Source: Serratia marcescens (GTDB lineage Bacteria > Pseudomonadota > Gammaproteobacteria > Enterobacterales > Enterobacteriaceae). From it: 64,000 nucleotides of DNA. Both the position numbers and the translations under genes were made by a program. Positions 1-9,436 of this stretch are shown here, piece by piece (position 1 is the first letter of the stretch; each line of letters opens with the position of its first letter). Under the pieces are notes generated by a model that saw only the letters and a program-made list of their open reading frames with translations, did not search any database and was not told the DNA's origin. Where the stretch lies: assembly GCA_015548865.1 (NCBI GenBank), contig JADMXW010000012.1, positions 81,045 through 145,044 on the forward strand, in the 5' to 3' direction.

Positions 1-508
1 TCTTACGCAATAAGCCATAAATAGCGAAGCTAAAGGCCAGTGCCAGAGCAATCACCGGTACTGAGCCAAACTGCCATAACTGAATCAACACACCACTAAA
101 AGCCAATAATACCGCACACCATTGCAGACGGCGGAAGCGTTCGCCGAGGAAAATCATACCCAGCATCACGTTGACCAGTGGGTTGATAAAATAGCCCAGG
201 CTGGCTTCCAGAATGTGATTGTGGTTTACCGCCCAAATGTAGAGCAGCCAGTTACCGCCGACCAATACGGCGGTCAGGGCCAGCATCAGCAGCGTTTTGG
301 GTGAACCGATTACATGCTGTACCTGACGCCATTTGCGGCTAACACTCACCAGAACCAGCATAAACAGAAATGACCAGATAATGCGGTGCGTAAGAATCTC
401 TGTGGCTGGAACTTGTCCAATCAGCTTGAAGTAGACGGGCGCAATGCCCCAAATGAAATAGGCACCAAGGGCGAATAACACACCTTGGCGTGATTGCTGT
501 TCATTCAT
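1..508 (-). CDS. rarD: RarD, EamA-family membrane permease (partial, C-terminus outside window)
   Basis: Reading the minus strand from an ATG at 508 gives 169 residues open to the window edge. They track E. coli RarD closely, including the stretches ILTHRIIWSF, GGNWLLYIWAVN and EASLGYFINPLVN. RarD is an inner-membrane protein of the drug/metabolite transporter superfamily with about ten membrane segments; its substrate is not established (it is named for a chloramphenicol-sensitivity phenotype). The visible part covers roughly the first five to six helices. The gene is incomplete only because the window starts here. It lies next to yigI, as in E. coli. A second ATG four bases downstream is out of frame. 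The start has only a weak GAG-type ribosome site overlapping the stop region of a tiny upstream ORF. Confidence 0.93.
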   Translation of the reverse strand, partial: MNEQQSRQGVLFALGAYFIWGIAPVYFKLIGQVPATEILTHRIIWSFLFMLVLVSVSRKWRQVQHVIGSPKTLLMLALTAVLVGGNWLLYIWAVNHNHILEASLGYFINPLVNVMLGMIFLGERFRRLQWCAVLLAFSGVLIQLWQFGSVPVIALALAFSFAIYGLLRK

Positions 509-517
509 GCGGAAGAT

Positions 518-628
518 TTACTCTACGGTCGGAAGAACAGGTACTGTACGCGAAACCGCAGCGACTTTCATCTTATCACCTGGTTTTGGCGTTTCGTTTT
601 GATAAATTCTGATTGTGTAGTCTTTCAT
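518..628 (-). CDS. Possible 36-residue small protein upstream of rarD
   Basis: An ATG at 628 opens a 36-codon frame ending with TAA at 518-520, only nine bases before the rarD start, so translational coupling is possible. The product begins MKDYTIRIYQNE, continues with a Lys/Pro-rich middle and ends in VLPTVE. No signal peptide or membrane segment is visible and I recognise no family. Its own ribosome site is weak. It could equally be untranslated leader sequence of rarD. Conservation of the frame across related genomes would decide. Confidence 0.35.
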   Translation of the reverse strand: MKDYTIRIYQNETPKPGDKMKVAAVSRTVPVLPTVE

Positions 629-654
629 ATGGTTATCGTGCGAATAATTCGCTG

Positions 655-1158
655 TTATCCGACGATATAGGTGGCCGTGGCGGTGGCGATATGTACCTGT
701 GACTCGTTGTGCAACTCGGCACGCGCCACGGCGATTTTGTTCCCACCGCGCAGCAGCGTGCTAGTCAAGGTAAAATGCTCACCGCGGCCAGGACGCAGAT
801 AGTCCACTCGCAGATCGATAGTCCCCATCCGTGCCAACCGCTGGTGGAATTCATGAGCACTGATGGTTTGATGACGCAACAGCGCGCTACCGACACAGAC
901 TAAACCCGCAGCCACATCCAGCCCCGCAGCAATCACGCCACCGTGGAGAATTTTTTGCAGTGCATTTCCCACCAACCGTTCCTGACGGTCGAACACCAAA
1001 ATGGCATGGTCGGCCTCAAACTCACGTAGCTCTAAGCCCAGTTCCCGGTTAAAGGGCATCTGGTAGATGAAAATGTCGCTGACTCGCTGGCGAACGCTTT
1101 CCTGTGGCAACATTGCATCAGGAGGCAGTGCATCCTGTTGTACAAGCGGAAGTGACAT
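655..1158 (-). CDS. yigI: YigI, hotdog-fold thioesterase
   Basis: Acyl-CoA thioesterase of the PaaI/YigI hotdog superfamily; cytosolic, with medium-chain acyl-CoA or aryl-CoA as likely substrates. The sequence shows the typical core: an [16 protein letters not shown] segment (the HGG motif at the N-end of the hotdog helix), then [18 protein letters not shown], and a C-terminal strand with the RAELHNE region. The ATG at 1158 is preceded by GAGAG eight bases upstream; a longer frame would need TTG at 1173. The product is 167 residues, near the usual size of about 155. The neighbours rarD and pldA match E. coli gene order. Confidence 0.85.
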   Translation of the reverse strand: MSLPLVQQDALPPDAMLPQESVRQRVSDIFIYQMPFNRELGLELREFEADHAILVFDRQERLVGNALQKILHGGVIAAGLDVAAGLVCVGSALLRHQTISAHEFHQRLARMGTIDLRVDYLRPGRGEHFTLTSTLLRGGNKIAVARAELHNESQVHIATATATYIVG

Positions 1159-1363
1159 GAGTGCGGCTCTCAATAAAGAACAGAACAGAGAATAATGATA
1201 GTTTAACGTTAAATTTTTGTTTATTTCATGAGGCGTTTCTGTTTATTTCCAAAAAAGCATGAATAACTAGGAAGTGGATGATTCAAGTACAGATTATGAA
1301 GCTAGAATAATAGCGAGCGTGTCTATCATTTTTCCTTACTTTCATGTTGGTCGGAGATACCCT

Positions 1364-2230
1364 ATGCGCAAAATAGCGGGCGCGGTTATGCTGCTGCTGG
1401 CAGCTCAGGTTCAGGCAGAAGAAGCAAAAATTCAGGTTATACATGACAGACCCGTAGTGCGTGGCAGTATTATTGCTGCTTTGCTGCAAGACCACGATAG
1501 TCCCTTTATTCTTTACCCGTATGAAAGCAACTATCTGCTCTATACCTATACCACCAACATCAATAAACAGGCGATCAGCAGCTACGACTGGGCCAATGAA
1601 GCACGAAAAGATGAGGTGAATTTCCAACTAAGCCTGGCTTTTCCTATCTGGCGCGGCATCATGGGGGACAATTCACTGCTGGGTGTCTCCTACACGCAGC
1701 AATCCTGGTGGCAGATGTCGAACGCCGATGAATCCTCTCCGTTTCGTGAAACCAACTATGAACCGCAGGTGTTTCTTGGATGGGCGACCGATTACAGCAT
1801 AGGCGGATGGACGCTACGTGACGTAGAAGTGGGGCTTAACCACCAGTCGAACGGCAAAGCGGATCCGACCTCCCGCAGTTGGGATCGCGCCTATGTGCGC
1901 TTGATGGCGCAAAACGGCAATTGGAAGGTGGATCTCAAACCTTGGTTCTTGATCCCCGACCGTAAGGATGACAATCCGGATATTACCAAGTATCTGGGGT
2001 ACTATCGGGTTCGTGTGGGGTACGTGTGGGGCGAGAGCATCTTCAGTGTGGCAGGGCATTACAACTGGAACACCGGTTATGGCAATGCGGAGCTAGGGTG
2101 GAGCTATCCGATAACCAAACATGTGCGCTTCTATACCAAGGTATTTAGCGGCTACGGCGAATCGATGATCGACTACAACCATCGGCAGACGCGTTATGGT
2201 GTGGGTGTAATGCTGAACGATATCTTTTGA
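1364..2230 (+). CDS. pldA: PldA, outer-membrane phospholipase A (OMPLA)
   Basis: Integral outer-membrane phospholipase that hydrolyses phospholipids mislocalised to the outer leaflet, as a calcium-dependent dimer. The ATG at 1364 has GGAG eight bases upstream and opens directly into a signal peptide (MRKIAGAVMLLLAAQVQA), so the longer upstream frame is not used. The barrel then follows E. coli PldA almost strand by strand (RGSIIAALLQ, ASYTQ-like, SSPFRETNYEPQ, NPDITKYLGYY, YNWNTGYG, GVGVMLNDIF). The active-site segment reads NHQSNGKADPTSRSWDR. The catalytic His and Ser are present, but the position equivalent to E. coli Asn156 is Asp. A hairpin terminator follows at 2284. Length 288 residues, essentially the family size. 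Confidence 0.95.
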   Translation: MRKIAGAVMLLLAAQVQAEEAKIQVIHDRPVVRGSIIAALLQDHDSPFILYPYESNYLLYTYTTNINKQAISSYDWANEARKDEVNFQLSLAFPIWRGIMGDNSLLGVSYTQQSWWQMSNADESSPFRETNYEPQVFLGWATDYSIGGWTLRDVEVGLNHQSNGKADPTSRSWDRAYVRLMAQNGNWKVDLKPWFLIPDRKDDNPDITKYLGYYRVRVGYVWGESIFSVAGHYNWNTGYGNAELGWSYPITKHVRFYTKVFSGYGESMIDYNHRQTRYGVGVMLNDIF

Positions 2231-2283
2231 GGCATGTTTTCAGAAAAAATAATTCTCGTGGTCAAAAGATTGCAGTTTTTATC

Positions 2284-2315
2284 ACAGGCGCTGAAAATAG
2301 CGCCTGTTTGATTTT
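2284..2315 (+). terminator. Rho-independent terminator after pldA
   Basis: A perfect nine-base-pair stem (ACAGGCGCT / AGCGCCTGT) with a GAAAAT loop is followed by TTGATTTT. It lies 54 bases after the pldA stop and before recQ, so the two genes are probably transcribed separately. Confidence 0.7.
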
Positions 2316-2358
2316 ATCGGCTGCGGGATGATGTGATGCAAAGAGGATCGGGGAACGC

Positions 2359-4191
2359 GTGTCTACGGCGGAAGTGTTAAATAAGGAAGCGTTAGCGGCT
2401 CAGGTATTGCGCGATACGTTCGGTTATCAGCAATTCCGTCCCGGCCAGGATGCGGTTATTCAGGCTGCCGTCAACGGTCAGGATTGTCTAGTGATCATGC
2501 CGACCGGGGGCGGGAAATCGCTATGCTACCAGATACCTGCGCTGGTGCTGGATGGCTTGACGCTGGTGGTGTCTCCGCTGATCTCTTTGATGAAAGACCA
2601 GGTGGATCAGCTTCTTGCCTACGGTGTTGCCGCTGCCTGCCTGAATTCGACCCAGACCCGTGAGCAACAGTGGGATGTGATGAACCGCTGTCGCAGCGGT
2701 GAGATCAAGCTGCTGTATATCGCGCCTGAGCGTTTAACAACCGACAGCTTCTTCGATCAGCTTGTTCAGTGGAACCCGGCACTGATTGCTATCGATGAAG
2801 CGCACTGTATTTCCCAGTGGGGGCATGATTTTCGTCCTGAATATCGGGCGCTGGGGCAAATCAAGCAGCGCTTCCCCTCTCTGCCCGTGGTCGCACTGAC
2901 GGCTACCGCGGATGAAACAACGCGCAGTGACATTGTGCGTTTGCTTGACCTGCGCGACCCCCATATTCATCTAAGCAGTTTCGACAGACCCAATATTCGC
3001 TATACATTGGTGGAGAAATTCAAGCCACTCGATCAACTGTGGATGTTTGTGCAAGGGCAGCGCGGTAAAAGCGGAATTATTTATTGTAACAGTCGGGCGA
3101 AGGTGGAAGACATCAGTGCTCGATTGCAAAACCGTGGCCTTAGCGTCGCAGCCTACCATGCCGGACTGGATAACGAACGGCGCGCGCAGGTTCAGGAAGC
3201 GTTCCAGCGTGACGATTTGCAAGTGGTTGTGGCGACCGTCGCCTTCGGTATGGGCATCAACAAGCCTAACGTACGCTTTGTGGTGCACTTTGATATTCCG
3301 CGTAACATTGAATCGTACTATCAGGAGACTGGGCGAGCGGGGCGTGACGGCCTGCCGGCTGAAGCCGCGCTGTTTTACGATCCGGCGGATATGGCGTGGC
3401 TGCGCCGCTGCCTTGAGGAAAAACCACCGGGTCCGCAACAAGAGATTGAGCGGCATAAGCTCAACGCCATGGGCGCTTTCGCTGAGGCGCAAACCTGCCG
3501 TCGTCTGGTGCTGCTTAACTATTTTGGTGAAGGACGGCATGCACCCTGCGGCAATTGTGATATCTGCCTGGATCCTCCCAAACGTTATGATGGGTTGATG
3601 GATGCGCAAAAAGCGCTTTCCTGTGTGTATCGCGTGGGGCAACGCTTCGGTTTAGGGTATGTGGTTGAGGTGCTACGTGGGGCTAACAATCAACGTATCC
3701 GCGAATGGGGACACGATAAGCTGCCGGTGTATGGTATTGGCCGTGAGCAGTCTCACGAGCATTGGGTGAGCGTACTGCGCCAATTGATTCACCTTGGCTT
3801 CTTGACGCAGAATATTGCGCTGCACTCGGCAGTGCAGCTTACCGAATCCGCCCGCCCGGTGCTGCGGGGTGAGATACCCTTGCAGTTAGCCGTACCGCGT
3901 TTGGTCAACCTGAAACCCAAGACGAACCAGAAATCGTACACCGGGCTTTACGACCGCAAACTGTTTGCCAAACTGCGCAAATTACGCAAAGCCATTGCCG
4001 ATGAAGGTGATATTCCTCCTTACGTAGTGTTCAGTGACGCCACATTGCTGGAAATGGCCGATCGCTTGCCGGTGACCGCAGGCGAATTGCTGACGATTAA
4101 TGGTGTCGGGCAGCGTAAACTGGAGCGATTCGGTACACCCTTTATGTCTCTGATTCGCGAACATCTGGATGATGGTGAAGACGTACGCTAA
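2359..4191 (+). CDS. recQ: RecQ, ATP-dependent 3'-5' DNA helicase
   Basis: Superfamily-2 helicase that unwinds DNA ends, forks and recombination intermediates and initiates RecF-pathway repair. It has 610 residues, the usual length. The Walker A motif TGGGKS is at residues 49-54, the DEAH box at about 146-149, and the second RecA-like domain carries the helicase motif VI region ([12 protein letters not shown]). An RQC zinc-binding module is seen as a Cys near residue 380 followed by CGNCDIC near 400. A C-terminal HRDC domain occupies about 530-605 ([25 protein letters not shown]). The start is GTG at 2359 with a GGGGAA ribosome site. Position between pldA and rhtC is as in E. coli. Confidence 0.97.
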   Translation: MSTAEVLNKEALAAQVLRDTFGYQQFRPGQDAVIQAAVNGQDCLVIMPTGGGKSLCYQIPALVLDGLTLVVSPLISLMKDQVDQLLAYGVAAACLNSTQTREQQWDVMNRCRSGEIKLLYIAPERLTTDSFFDQLVQWNPALIAIDEAHCISQWGHDFRPEYRALGQIKQRFPSLPVVALTATADETTRSDIVRLLDLRDPHIHLSSFDRPNIRYTLVEKFKPLDQLWMFVQGQRGKSGIIYCNSRAKVEDISARLQNRGLSVAAYHAGLDNERRAQVQEAFQRDDLQVVVATVAFGMGINKPNVRFVVHFDIPRNIESYYQETGRAGRDGLPAEAALFYDPADMAWLRRCLEEKPPGPQQEIERHKLNAMGAFAEAQTCRRLVLLNYFGEGRHAPCGNCDICLDPPKRYDGLMDAQKALSCVYRVGQRFGLGYVVEVLRGANNQRIREWGHDKLPVYGIGREQSHEHWVSVLRQLIHLGFLTQNIALHSAVQLTESARPVLRGEIPLQLAVPRLVNLKPKTNQKSYTGLYDRKLFAKLRKLRKAIADEGDIPPYVVFSDATLLEMADRLPVTAGELLTINGVGQRKLERFGTPFMSLIREHLDDGEDVR

Positions 4192-4236
4192 CCAAGATGG
4201 TGTTTGTGGTCTCTGTTGTAACAAAAGGAAAATATC

Positions 4237-4851
4237 ATGATGCTGTTTTTGACCGTGGCGATGGTGCATTTCGTGGCATTGATGAGCCCGGGACCGGATT
4301 TCTTTTTTGTCTCCCAGACGGCTGCGAGCCGCTCACGTAAAGAGGCCATGATGGGCGTGCTGGGCATTTCTCTGGGGGTGATGGTGTGGGCCGCTATTGC
4401 GTTAATGGGACTGCACTTGTTGTTGCAAAAAATGGCGTGGTTGCACGATGCTATTACCATTGGCGGCGGATTATATTTGTGCTGGATGGGATGGCACATG
4501 TTGCGCGCAGCGCGTCGCAAAGGGGAGCAGCAAACGGTTGAAACGCTAGAACTGCCTTCGAAAGGGAAAACCTTTATGCGGGGTCTGTTGACCAATCTGG
4601 CTAACCCGAAAGCGCTGATCTATTTTGGTAGCGTGTTCTCTCTGTTTGTCGGCGACAGCGTTGGTACCGGTGCGCGCTGGGGGCTCTTTGCCCTGATCTC
4701 ACTGGAAACGTTGCTGTGGTTTAGCCTGGTGGCAATGGTGTTTGCCTTGCCTGCAATGCGTCGCGGCTATCAGCGTTTAGCTAAATGGATCGATGGTCTG
4801 GCTGGGGTGCTATTTACTGGCTTTGGGCTACATCTGATTATTTCGCGCTAA
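4237..4851 (+). CDS. rhtC: RhtC, LysE-family threonine exporter
   Basis: Inner-membrane amino-acid exporter of the RhtB/LysE family, exporting threonine in E. coli. The N-terminus carries the family signature MSPGPDFFFVSQTAASRSR, and about six membrane segments follow across 204 residues. The conserved motif LTNLANPKALIYFGS is in the middle. The ATG at 4237 has AAAGGAAAA upstream. It is convergent with the paralogue rhtB; a GC-rich hairpin at 4884-4905 lies between the two stops. Confidence 0.93.
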   Translation: MMLFLTVAMVHFVALMSPGPDFFFVSQTAASRSRKEAMMGVLGISLGVMVWAAIALMGLHLLLQKMAWLHDAITIGGGLYLCWMGWHMLRAARRKGEQQTVETLELPSKGKTFMRGLLTNLANPKALIYFGSVFSLFVGDSVGTGARWGLFALISLETLLWFSLVAMVFALPAMRRGYQRLAKWIDGLAGVLFTGFGLHLIISR

Positions 4852-4912
4852 GCGAGCATGGCGTAGCACTCCCGCTTTTTTTCCTCGCCGCCGGTTGGCG
4901 GCGAGTGACGGA

Positions 4913-5533
4913 TTACACCTTACGCGCTGTTGCCAGTAACGCGCCGACCAGCATAAACAGCGAACCAAACAAACGGTTAAGCAAGCGGATTTGGCGCGGC
5001 CCTTTCAGCCATACCGCGATGCGGGTAGCAAGCGTGGCATAACCGATCATCACCACAATATCGACGGCCACGGTGGTCACACCTAAAATCAGATACTGAG
5101 CGACCTGTGGCTGATGCGGCACGATAAATTGCGGAAACAGTGCGGCCAGAAAAACGATGCTTTTAGGGTTGGTGAGGTTGACCAGAATGGCTCGGCGAAA
5201 CAGTTGACGCCGTGGCATGGTGCCTGCCAGTGCATGCAGGTCGAGCGAGCCGGCCGCGCGCCATTGCTGGATACCGAGCCAGATCAGATAGGCGGCGCCA
5301 AGCCATTTCAAAATGTCAAAAGCCAGCAGCGATTGCGACAGCAGCGCGCCAAGGCCAATACCCACCAATACAATATGGATGGCCAGCCCGACTTGTAGTC
5401 CAGCGATGGATGCTGCCGCGCCTCGATAGCCATGGCTGATGGCGGTACTCATGGTGTTGATAGCACCTGAACCCGGTGAAAGGCTGAGAATAAGCGTTGT
5501 GAGTAAATAGGTTAACCACCAGTCGAGGGTCAT
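4913..5533 (-). CDS. rhtB: RhtB, LysE-family homoserine / homoserine-lactone exporter
   Basis: Paralogue of RhtC, exporting homoserine and homoserine lactone in E. coli. The start [25 protein letters not shown] carries the family SPGSGAI signature, and the central motif [19 protein letters not shown] is present. About six hydrophobic segments fit in 206 residues. Transcribed toward rhtC, as in E. coli. Its upstream region (5534-5852) is filled by an intergenic repeat, so its promoter must lie within or beside that repeat. Confidence 0.93.
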   Translation of the reverse strand: MTLDWWLTYLLTTLILSLSPGSGAINTMSTAISHGYRGAAASIAGLQVGLAIHIVLVGIGLGALLSQSLLAFDILKWLGAAYLIWLGIQQWRAAGSLDLHALAGTMPRRQLFRRAILVNLTNPKSIVFLAALFPQFIVPHQPQVAQYLILGVTTVAVDIVVMIGYATLATRIAVWLKGPRQIRLLNRLFGSLFMLVGALLATARKV

Positions 5534-5544
5534 AGCTGCTTCCT

Positions 5545-5705
5545 GATTGCGTATATACCGCCATACTCCACGTTGCAGGGGCGTTGGCTGCGGCGATCCC
5601 TTGCCGCGTTACGAGACTCATAAATGAGCCTCGCCCTAAAGGGCCAGCGCAGGCGTTGTTCAAAACGTAAACGTTTTGTCCTGCAACTCGAATCATTTCG
5701 GGTAT
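5545..5705. repeat. Intergenic repeat copy A (rhtB-pldB gap)
   Basis: Fills most of the 319-base gap between the divergent rhtB and pldB genes. It contains GTTGCAGGGGCGTTGGCTGC near the left end, a GC-rich arm, then TTCAAAACGTAAACGTTTTG and CCTGCAACTCGAATCATTTC near the right end. The last two blocks recur nearly identically in the copy at 40285-40432, and the GTTGCAG/TTGGCTGC part recurs at 36682-36953. The ends are inverted relative to each other. This looks like a short non-autonomous enterobacterial interspersed repeat; no coding capacity is evident. Confidence 0.7.
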
Positions 5706-5852
5706 GGTTGTCTTGCGTTACGCTGTTAAACATTACGGTCGAATGTGCCACAATACGCCATTGCTGATTGTTGTGCCAGCGATCACAAAACTCTCTTGTA
5801 GACCCTGCGTTGCAGGTGTTTAGCGCGGTGCCGTGCATCAAGGAGAAACGCG

Positions 5853-6863
5853 ATGTCACCCGAAATATCCGACCTTTTATTAAGAGAAAAGCAGTTTGCG
5901 GCATTTGTCACCGGAACGCTGTTGGATTTCTGGCGTCAGCGCGAGGAAGGTGAGTTTCTCGGCGTGGACGATGTGCCGATCCGTTTTGTGCGTTTTACCT
6001 CGGCGCAGCACTCGCGTTTGGTGGTGGTGTTCCCTGGCCGCATTGAAAGCTATGTAAAGTATGGTGAAGTCGCCTACGATTTGTTTCGGGCGGGTTATGA
6101 TGTGATGATCATGGATCACCGTGGGCAGGGGCGTTCAGGGCGGATGTTGGAAGACGGCAATCGTGGCCATGTGGTACGCTTTGGCGACTACGTAGACGAT
6201 GTCGAGCAATTCTGGTTGCATCATGTGGATGCAGTGAAAACGGCTGAACCCGAGCGTTACCAGCGCTGTTTTGCTCTTGCCCACTCAATGGGGGGCGCTA
6301 TCCTGGCGCATTTTTTGGCGCGCCGTCCGGATGCGTTCGATGCGGTAGCGCTGTGTGCCCCGATGTGTGGTATCAAATTACCGATGCCGGGCTGGTTGGC
6401 ATCGCGTATTGTCGCGTGGGCGGAGTTGCATCCCCGTATTCGTGATTACTATGCCATCGGCACCGGGCAATGGCGCCCGCTGCCTTATTTGATTAACGTG
6501 TTAACGCACAGTCGTGAGCGTTATCGTCGCAGCGTGCGTGCTTATGCCGATGAGCCCGGCTTGCGTGTTGGCGGTCCAACCTATCATTGGATGCGGGAAT
6601 CGATGGCGGCTGGGCGCGAGCTTTCCGCCTTGGCTTCGCAAATCACTACGCCCTTGCTATTGCTTCAGGCTCAGGAAGATATCGTGGTGGATAATCGCAG
6701 TCAGGATGCGTTTTGTCAGGCGTTGGCTGAGGCTGGACATCCCTGCGTTGGAGGGGCTCCGGTTGTTATTAAGGGCGCTCGCCATGAGCTGTTATTTGAA
6801 GAAGATGGGATTCGGGCGCAGGTGTTTACCCATATTCTTAATCATTTTGCACAATATCCGTAA
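5853..6863 (+). CDS. pldB: PldB, lysophospholipase L2 (alpha/beta hydrolase)
   Basis: Inner-membrane-associated lysophospholipase that hydrolyses 2-acyl-glycerophospholipids and transfers acyl groups. The alpha/beta-hydrolase landmarks are visible: the oxyanion region near VVVFPGRIES, the MDHRGQGRSGR loop, the nucleophile elbow AHSMGGA with Ser145, an acid region near LLLQAQEDIVVDN, and the catalytic His in KGARHELLFE. Length 336 residues, matching the family. Strong ribosome site AAGGAGAAA seven bases before the ATG. It precedes yigL as in E. coli. Confidence 0.94.
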   Translation: MSPEISDLLLREKQFAAFVTGTLLDFWRQREEGEFLGVDDVPIRFVRFTSAQHSRLVVVFPGRIESYVKYGEVAYDLFRAGYDVMIMDHRGQGRSGRMLEDGNRGHVVRFGDYVDDVEQFWLHHVDAVKTAEPERYQRCFALAHSMGGAILAHFLARRPDAFDAVALCAPMCGIKLPMPGWLASRIVAWAELHPRIRDYYAIGTGQWRPLPYLINVLTHSRERYRRSVRAYADEPGLRVGGPTYHWMRESMAAGRELSALASQITTPLLLLQAQEDIVVDNRSQDAFCQALAEAGHPCVGGAPVVIKGARHELLFEEDGIRAQVFTHILNHFAQYP

Positions 6864-6921
6864 TCCGTAAATGTTGCGGCCTGTGTCGCGCCATTCCCCT
6901 TAAAGGTGAGAGTTCACTGTT

Positions 6922-7728
6922 ATGTATCACGTCGTTGCTTCCGATTTAGATGGCACGTTGCTGTCGCCAGATCACACCCTGTCTCCGTTTGCCAAAGAGA
7001 CCCTGAAACTGCTGACCGCACAGGGCATCCACTTTGTATTTGCCACTGGGCGACATCATCTGGATGTGGCGCAGATTCGCGATGGGTTGGGAATCAGTGC
7101 TTTTATGATTACCTCTAACGGTGCACGCGTGCATAACACGCAAGGGGAACTCATTTTCAGCCACAATCTGGATCAGGATATTGCACACGATCTCTATGGC
7201 ATGGTGTACCGCAACCCGGAGATGCTGACACATGTCTACCGAGACGATGAATGGTTTATGAGCCGTTCCCGCCCGGAAGAGGAGCGTTTTTTTCAGGAGT
7301 CGGTTTTCAAATATAAATTGTTTGAACCCGGTCTGCTCGGTACTGACGGCGTGAGCAAGGTATTTTTTACCTGTGACAGTCATGAGAAGCTGCTACCGTT
7401 GGAAGAAGCTATTAATGCGCGCTGGGGAGATCGGGTTAATGTGAGTTTCTCAACGCTCACCTGCCTGGAGGTAATGGCAGGGGGGGTATCCAAAGGCCAT
7501 GCGTTGGAGCAAGTGGCGAAATTGATGGGCCATAACCTGAAATCATGCATTGCGTTTGGCGATGGCATGAACGATTTTGAAATGCTGTCGATGGCGGGCA
7601 AAGGATGCATTATGCGCAACGCGCATCAGCGGCTGAAAGATTTACTGCCACAGTTAGAGGTCATTGATAGCAATGCTGACGATGCGGTGGCGCATTATCT
7701 GCGTCGTCTGTTTCTTTCTGCTGTGTAA
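6922..7728 (+). CDS. yigL: YigL, HAD-family sugar/pyridoxal phosphatase
   Basis: Cof-type HAD phosphatase. In E. coli YigL dephosphorylates sugar phosphates (part of the glucose-phosphate stress response) and pyridoxal phosphate. HAD motif I SDLDGTLLSPD places the nucleophile at Asp8 and the general acid at Asp10. Motif II is near FVFATGRHH, motif III Lys is in GGVSKGHALEQ, and motif IV is FGDGMNDFEML. Length 268 residues. It lies 58 bases after pldB and probably shares its transcript. It is convergent with glpT, with an 11-base-pair hairpin (7735-7758) between the stops. Confidence 0.92.
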   Translation: MYHVVASDLDGTLLSPDHTLSPFAKETLKLLTAQGIHFVFATGRHHLDVAQIRDGLGISAFMITSNGARVHNTQGELIFSHNLDQDIAHDLYGMVYRNPEMLTHVYRDDEWFMSRSRPEEERFFQESVFKYKLFEPGLLGTDGVSKVFFTCDSHEKLLPLEEAINARWGDRVNVSFSTLTCLEVMAGGVSKGHALEQVAKLMGHNLKSCIAFGDGMNDFEMLSMAGKGCIMRNAHQRLKDLLPQLEVIDSNADDAVAHYLRRLFLSAV

Positions 7729-7734
7729 TGGTGT

Positions 7735-7758
7735 TGCTGGCGGCCTTGGCCGCCAGCA
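7735..7758. terminator. Hairpin between convergent yigL and glpT
   Basis: A perfect 11-base-pair stem (TGCTGGCGGCC / GGCCGCCAGCA) with a two-base loop lies just after the yigL stop and 18 bases before the glpT stop. Neither side has a proper T-tract, so terminator function is an inference from position. Confidence 0.45.
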
Positions 7759-7775
7759 GATGAGGGATAGTGCGA

Positions 7776-9125
7776 TTAGGCGCGTTTCTCCATTTCTATC
7801 TTATGTTTCTTCTCATTGATCATGACAATAAGCAGCAGCAGCACCGCTAATACGCTGCCGCCGATCATGACCATAAAGCCGCCGTCCCAACCGAAGAAGT
7901 CAACGGTGTAGCCAACGATGGCGCTGGCCGCAACGGACCCTCCGAGGTAACCGAACAGGCCGGTAAAGCCCGCCGCAGTGCCCGCTGCCTTTTTCGGTGC
8001 CAATTCCAGTGCGTGTAGGCCGATCAGCATTACCGGGCCGTAAATCAAGAAGCCGATAATAATCATGCATGCCATATCGACGCCGGGGTTGCCTGCCGGG
8101 TTCAGCCAGTAAACCACGGTCGCGATGGTGACCAGTGTCATAAAGAACACCCCAGTAGCACCGCGGTTGCCTTTGAACACTTTGTCAGACATCCAGCCGC
8201 AGATCAGCGTGCCGGGGATCCCTGCATATTCGTATAGGAAGTAGGCCCAGGAGGATTTATCCAAGGCGAAGTGCTTCACTTCTTTCAGGTAGGTTGGTGA
8301 CCAGTCGAGAATACCGTAACGAAGCAGGTAAACAAACACGTTGGCAATGGCGATATACCATAGCAATTTGTTCGGGAACACATACTTCATGAAGATCTCT
8401 TTTGCCGTCAGTTCCTTCTCTGACGTTTCGGTGTAATCCGCGGGGTAGTCATTCTTGTATTCTTCGATGGGCGGCAGACCGCAGGATTGCGGCGTATCAC
8501 GCATCATCACGAAGGCAAACAGGGCAATCAGGATTGCGCCAAATGCAGGCATGTAGAGCGCTGCTCGCCAGTCATGGAACCAAGCCATCCCCAACAGGAA
8601 CAACAGTGGGGGGATCCCACCGCCCACGTTGTGAGCGCAGTTCCAGACGGAAACAACACCGCCACGCTCTTTCTGTGACCACCAGTGCACCATGGTACGT
8701 CCGCATGGCGGCCACCCCATACCCTGGAACCAGCCACACAGGAACAACAACACAAACATGATGGCGATGCTTGAGGTGGCCCAAGGAACAAAGCCCATAA
8801 ACAGCATCACTGCCGCCGCCAGAATTAATCCGGCGGGCAAGAATACGCGCGGATTGGAGCGGTCGGAAACGGAGCCCATGATAAACTTGGAAAAACCATA
8901 GGCGATGGAAATCCCTGATAACGCAAAGCCAAGGTCGCCGCGAGAGAACCCCTGTTCAATCAGGTACGGCATGGCAAGTGCGAAGTTTTTCCTTACCAGG
9001 TAGTAAGCGGCATAACCGAAAAAAATCCCCAAAAAAATCTGCCAGCGCAGACGACGGTACAGAGGGTCGACCCTATCGTCGCTCACCCTGGGTTGGTGCT
9101 GGGCGGGTTTAAAAATACTCAGCAT
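7776..9125 (-). CDS. glpT: GlpT, glycerol-3-phosphate:phosphate antiporter
   Basis: Major-facilitator antiporter that imports sn-glycerol-3-phosphate in exchange for phosphate. The protein is nearly collinear with E. coli GlpT over 449 residues with twelve membrane segments: [45 protein letters not shown], and [20 protein letters not shown]. The ATG at 9125 has GGAGAAAGTT upstream; an in-frame start 12 bases earlier would spoil this. In E. coli glpQ (periplasmic glycerophosphodiester phosphodiesterase) follows glpT; here the next gene is the convergent yigL, so glpQ is absent from this locus. Divergent from glpA. Confidence 0.97.
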   Translation of the reverse strand: MLSIFKPAQHQPRVSDDRVDPLYRRLRWQIFLGIFFGYAAYYLVRKNFALAMPYLIEQGFSRGDLGFALSGISIAYGFSKFIMGSVSDRSNPRVFLPAGLILAAAVMLFMGFVPWATSSIAIMFVLLFLCGWFQGMGWPPCGRTMVHWWSQKERGGVVSVWNCAHNVGGGIPPLLFLLGMAWFHDWRAALYMPAFGAILIALFAFVMMRDTPQSCGLPPIEEYKNDYPADYTETSEKELTAKEIFMKYVFPNKLLWYIAIANVFVYLLRYGILDWSPTYLKEVKHFALDKSSWAYFLYEYAGIPGTLICGWMSDKVFKGNRGATGVFFMTLVTIATVVYWLNPAGNPGVDMACMIIIGFLIYGPVMLIGLHALELAPKKAAGTAAGFTGLFGYLGGSVAASAIVGYTVDFFGWDGGFMVMIGGSVLAVLLLLIVMINEKKHKIEMEKRA

Positions 9126-9436
9126 AACTTTCTCCAATACGCTTAAAAGCGATAATTATTTTGTGCTAAATCGCGCGTATGGTAGCGAAATGGCGCAGGG
9201 TTTCAATGTGAGCCACCGCTAAAATGTTACATTTTTATGACGGTCGTGCAATTATTGTGCTTTACTTAACAAAAACCCCCTATATAGACCTCATGTTTGT
9301 GTGACTTTTATCCCGAAATGGTTACATACATATCTCGTTATTTTCGTTTTTTGCTCGAATTTGCTCTTTATCAATCATTTCTTTCCTTTTATGTGTCTGA
9401 ATAGCCCTAATGAAGATCCGGAAAGGTGACACCATC
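9126..9436. promoter_or_regulatory. glpT / glpABC divergent intergenic region
   Basis: This 311-base AT-rich gap must hold the divergent promoters for glpT and glpABC, which in E. coli are controlled by GlpR, CRP and the anaerobic regulators FNR and ArcA. I see a CRP-like TGTGACTTTTATCCCG around 9300 (8 of 10 key bases) and TTTTCG/GCTCGAA elements near 9340-9360 that could be degenerate GlpR half-sites. No clear full operator is visible, unlike the region upstream of glpD. Confidence 0.4.

Noticed and set aside
2971..3642. 223-codon frame antisense to recQ
   Set aside because: Covers the helicase domain 2 of RecQ, which is clearly the coding strand.
4884..4905. Nine-base-pair GC hairpin between rhtC and rhtB as a terminator
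   Set aside because: The T-run lies on the 5' side of the hairpin on the plus strand and appears as A residues after it on the minus strand, so neither direction has a terminator U-tract.
9126..9436. Full GlpR operator between glpT and glpA
   Set aside because: Only partial TTCG/CGAA elements with wrong spacing are visible, so no specific operator is annotated.
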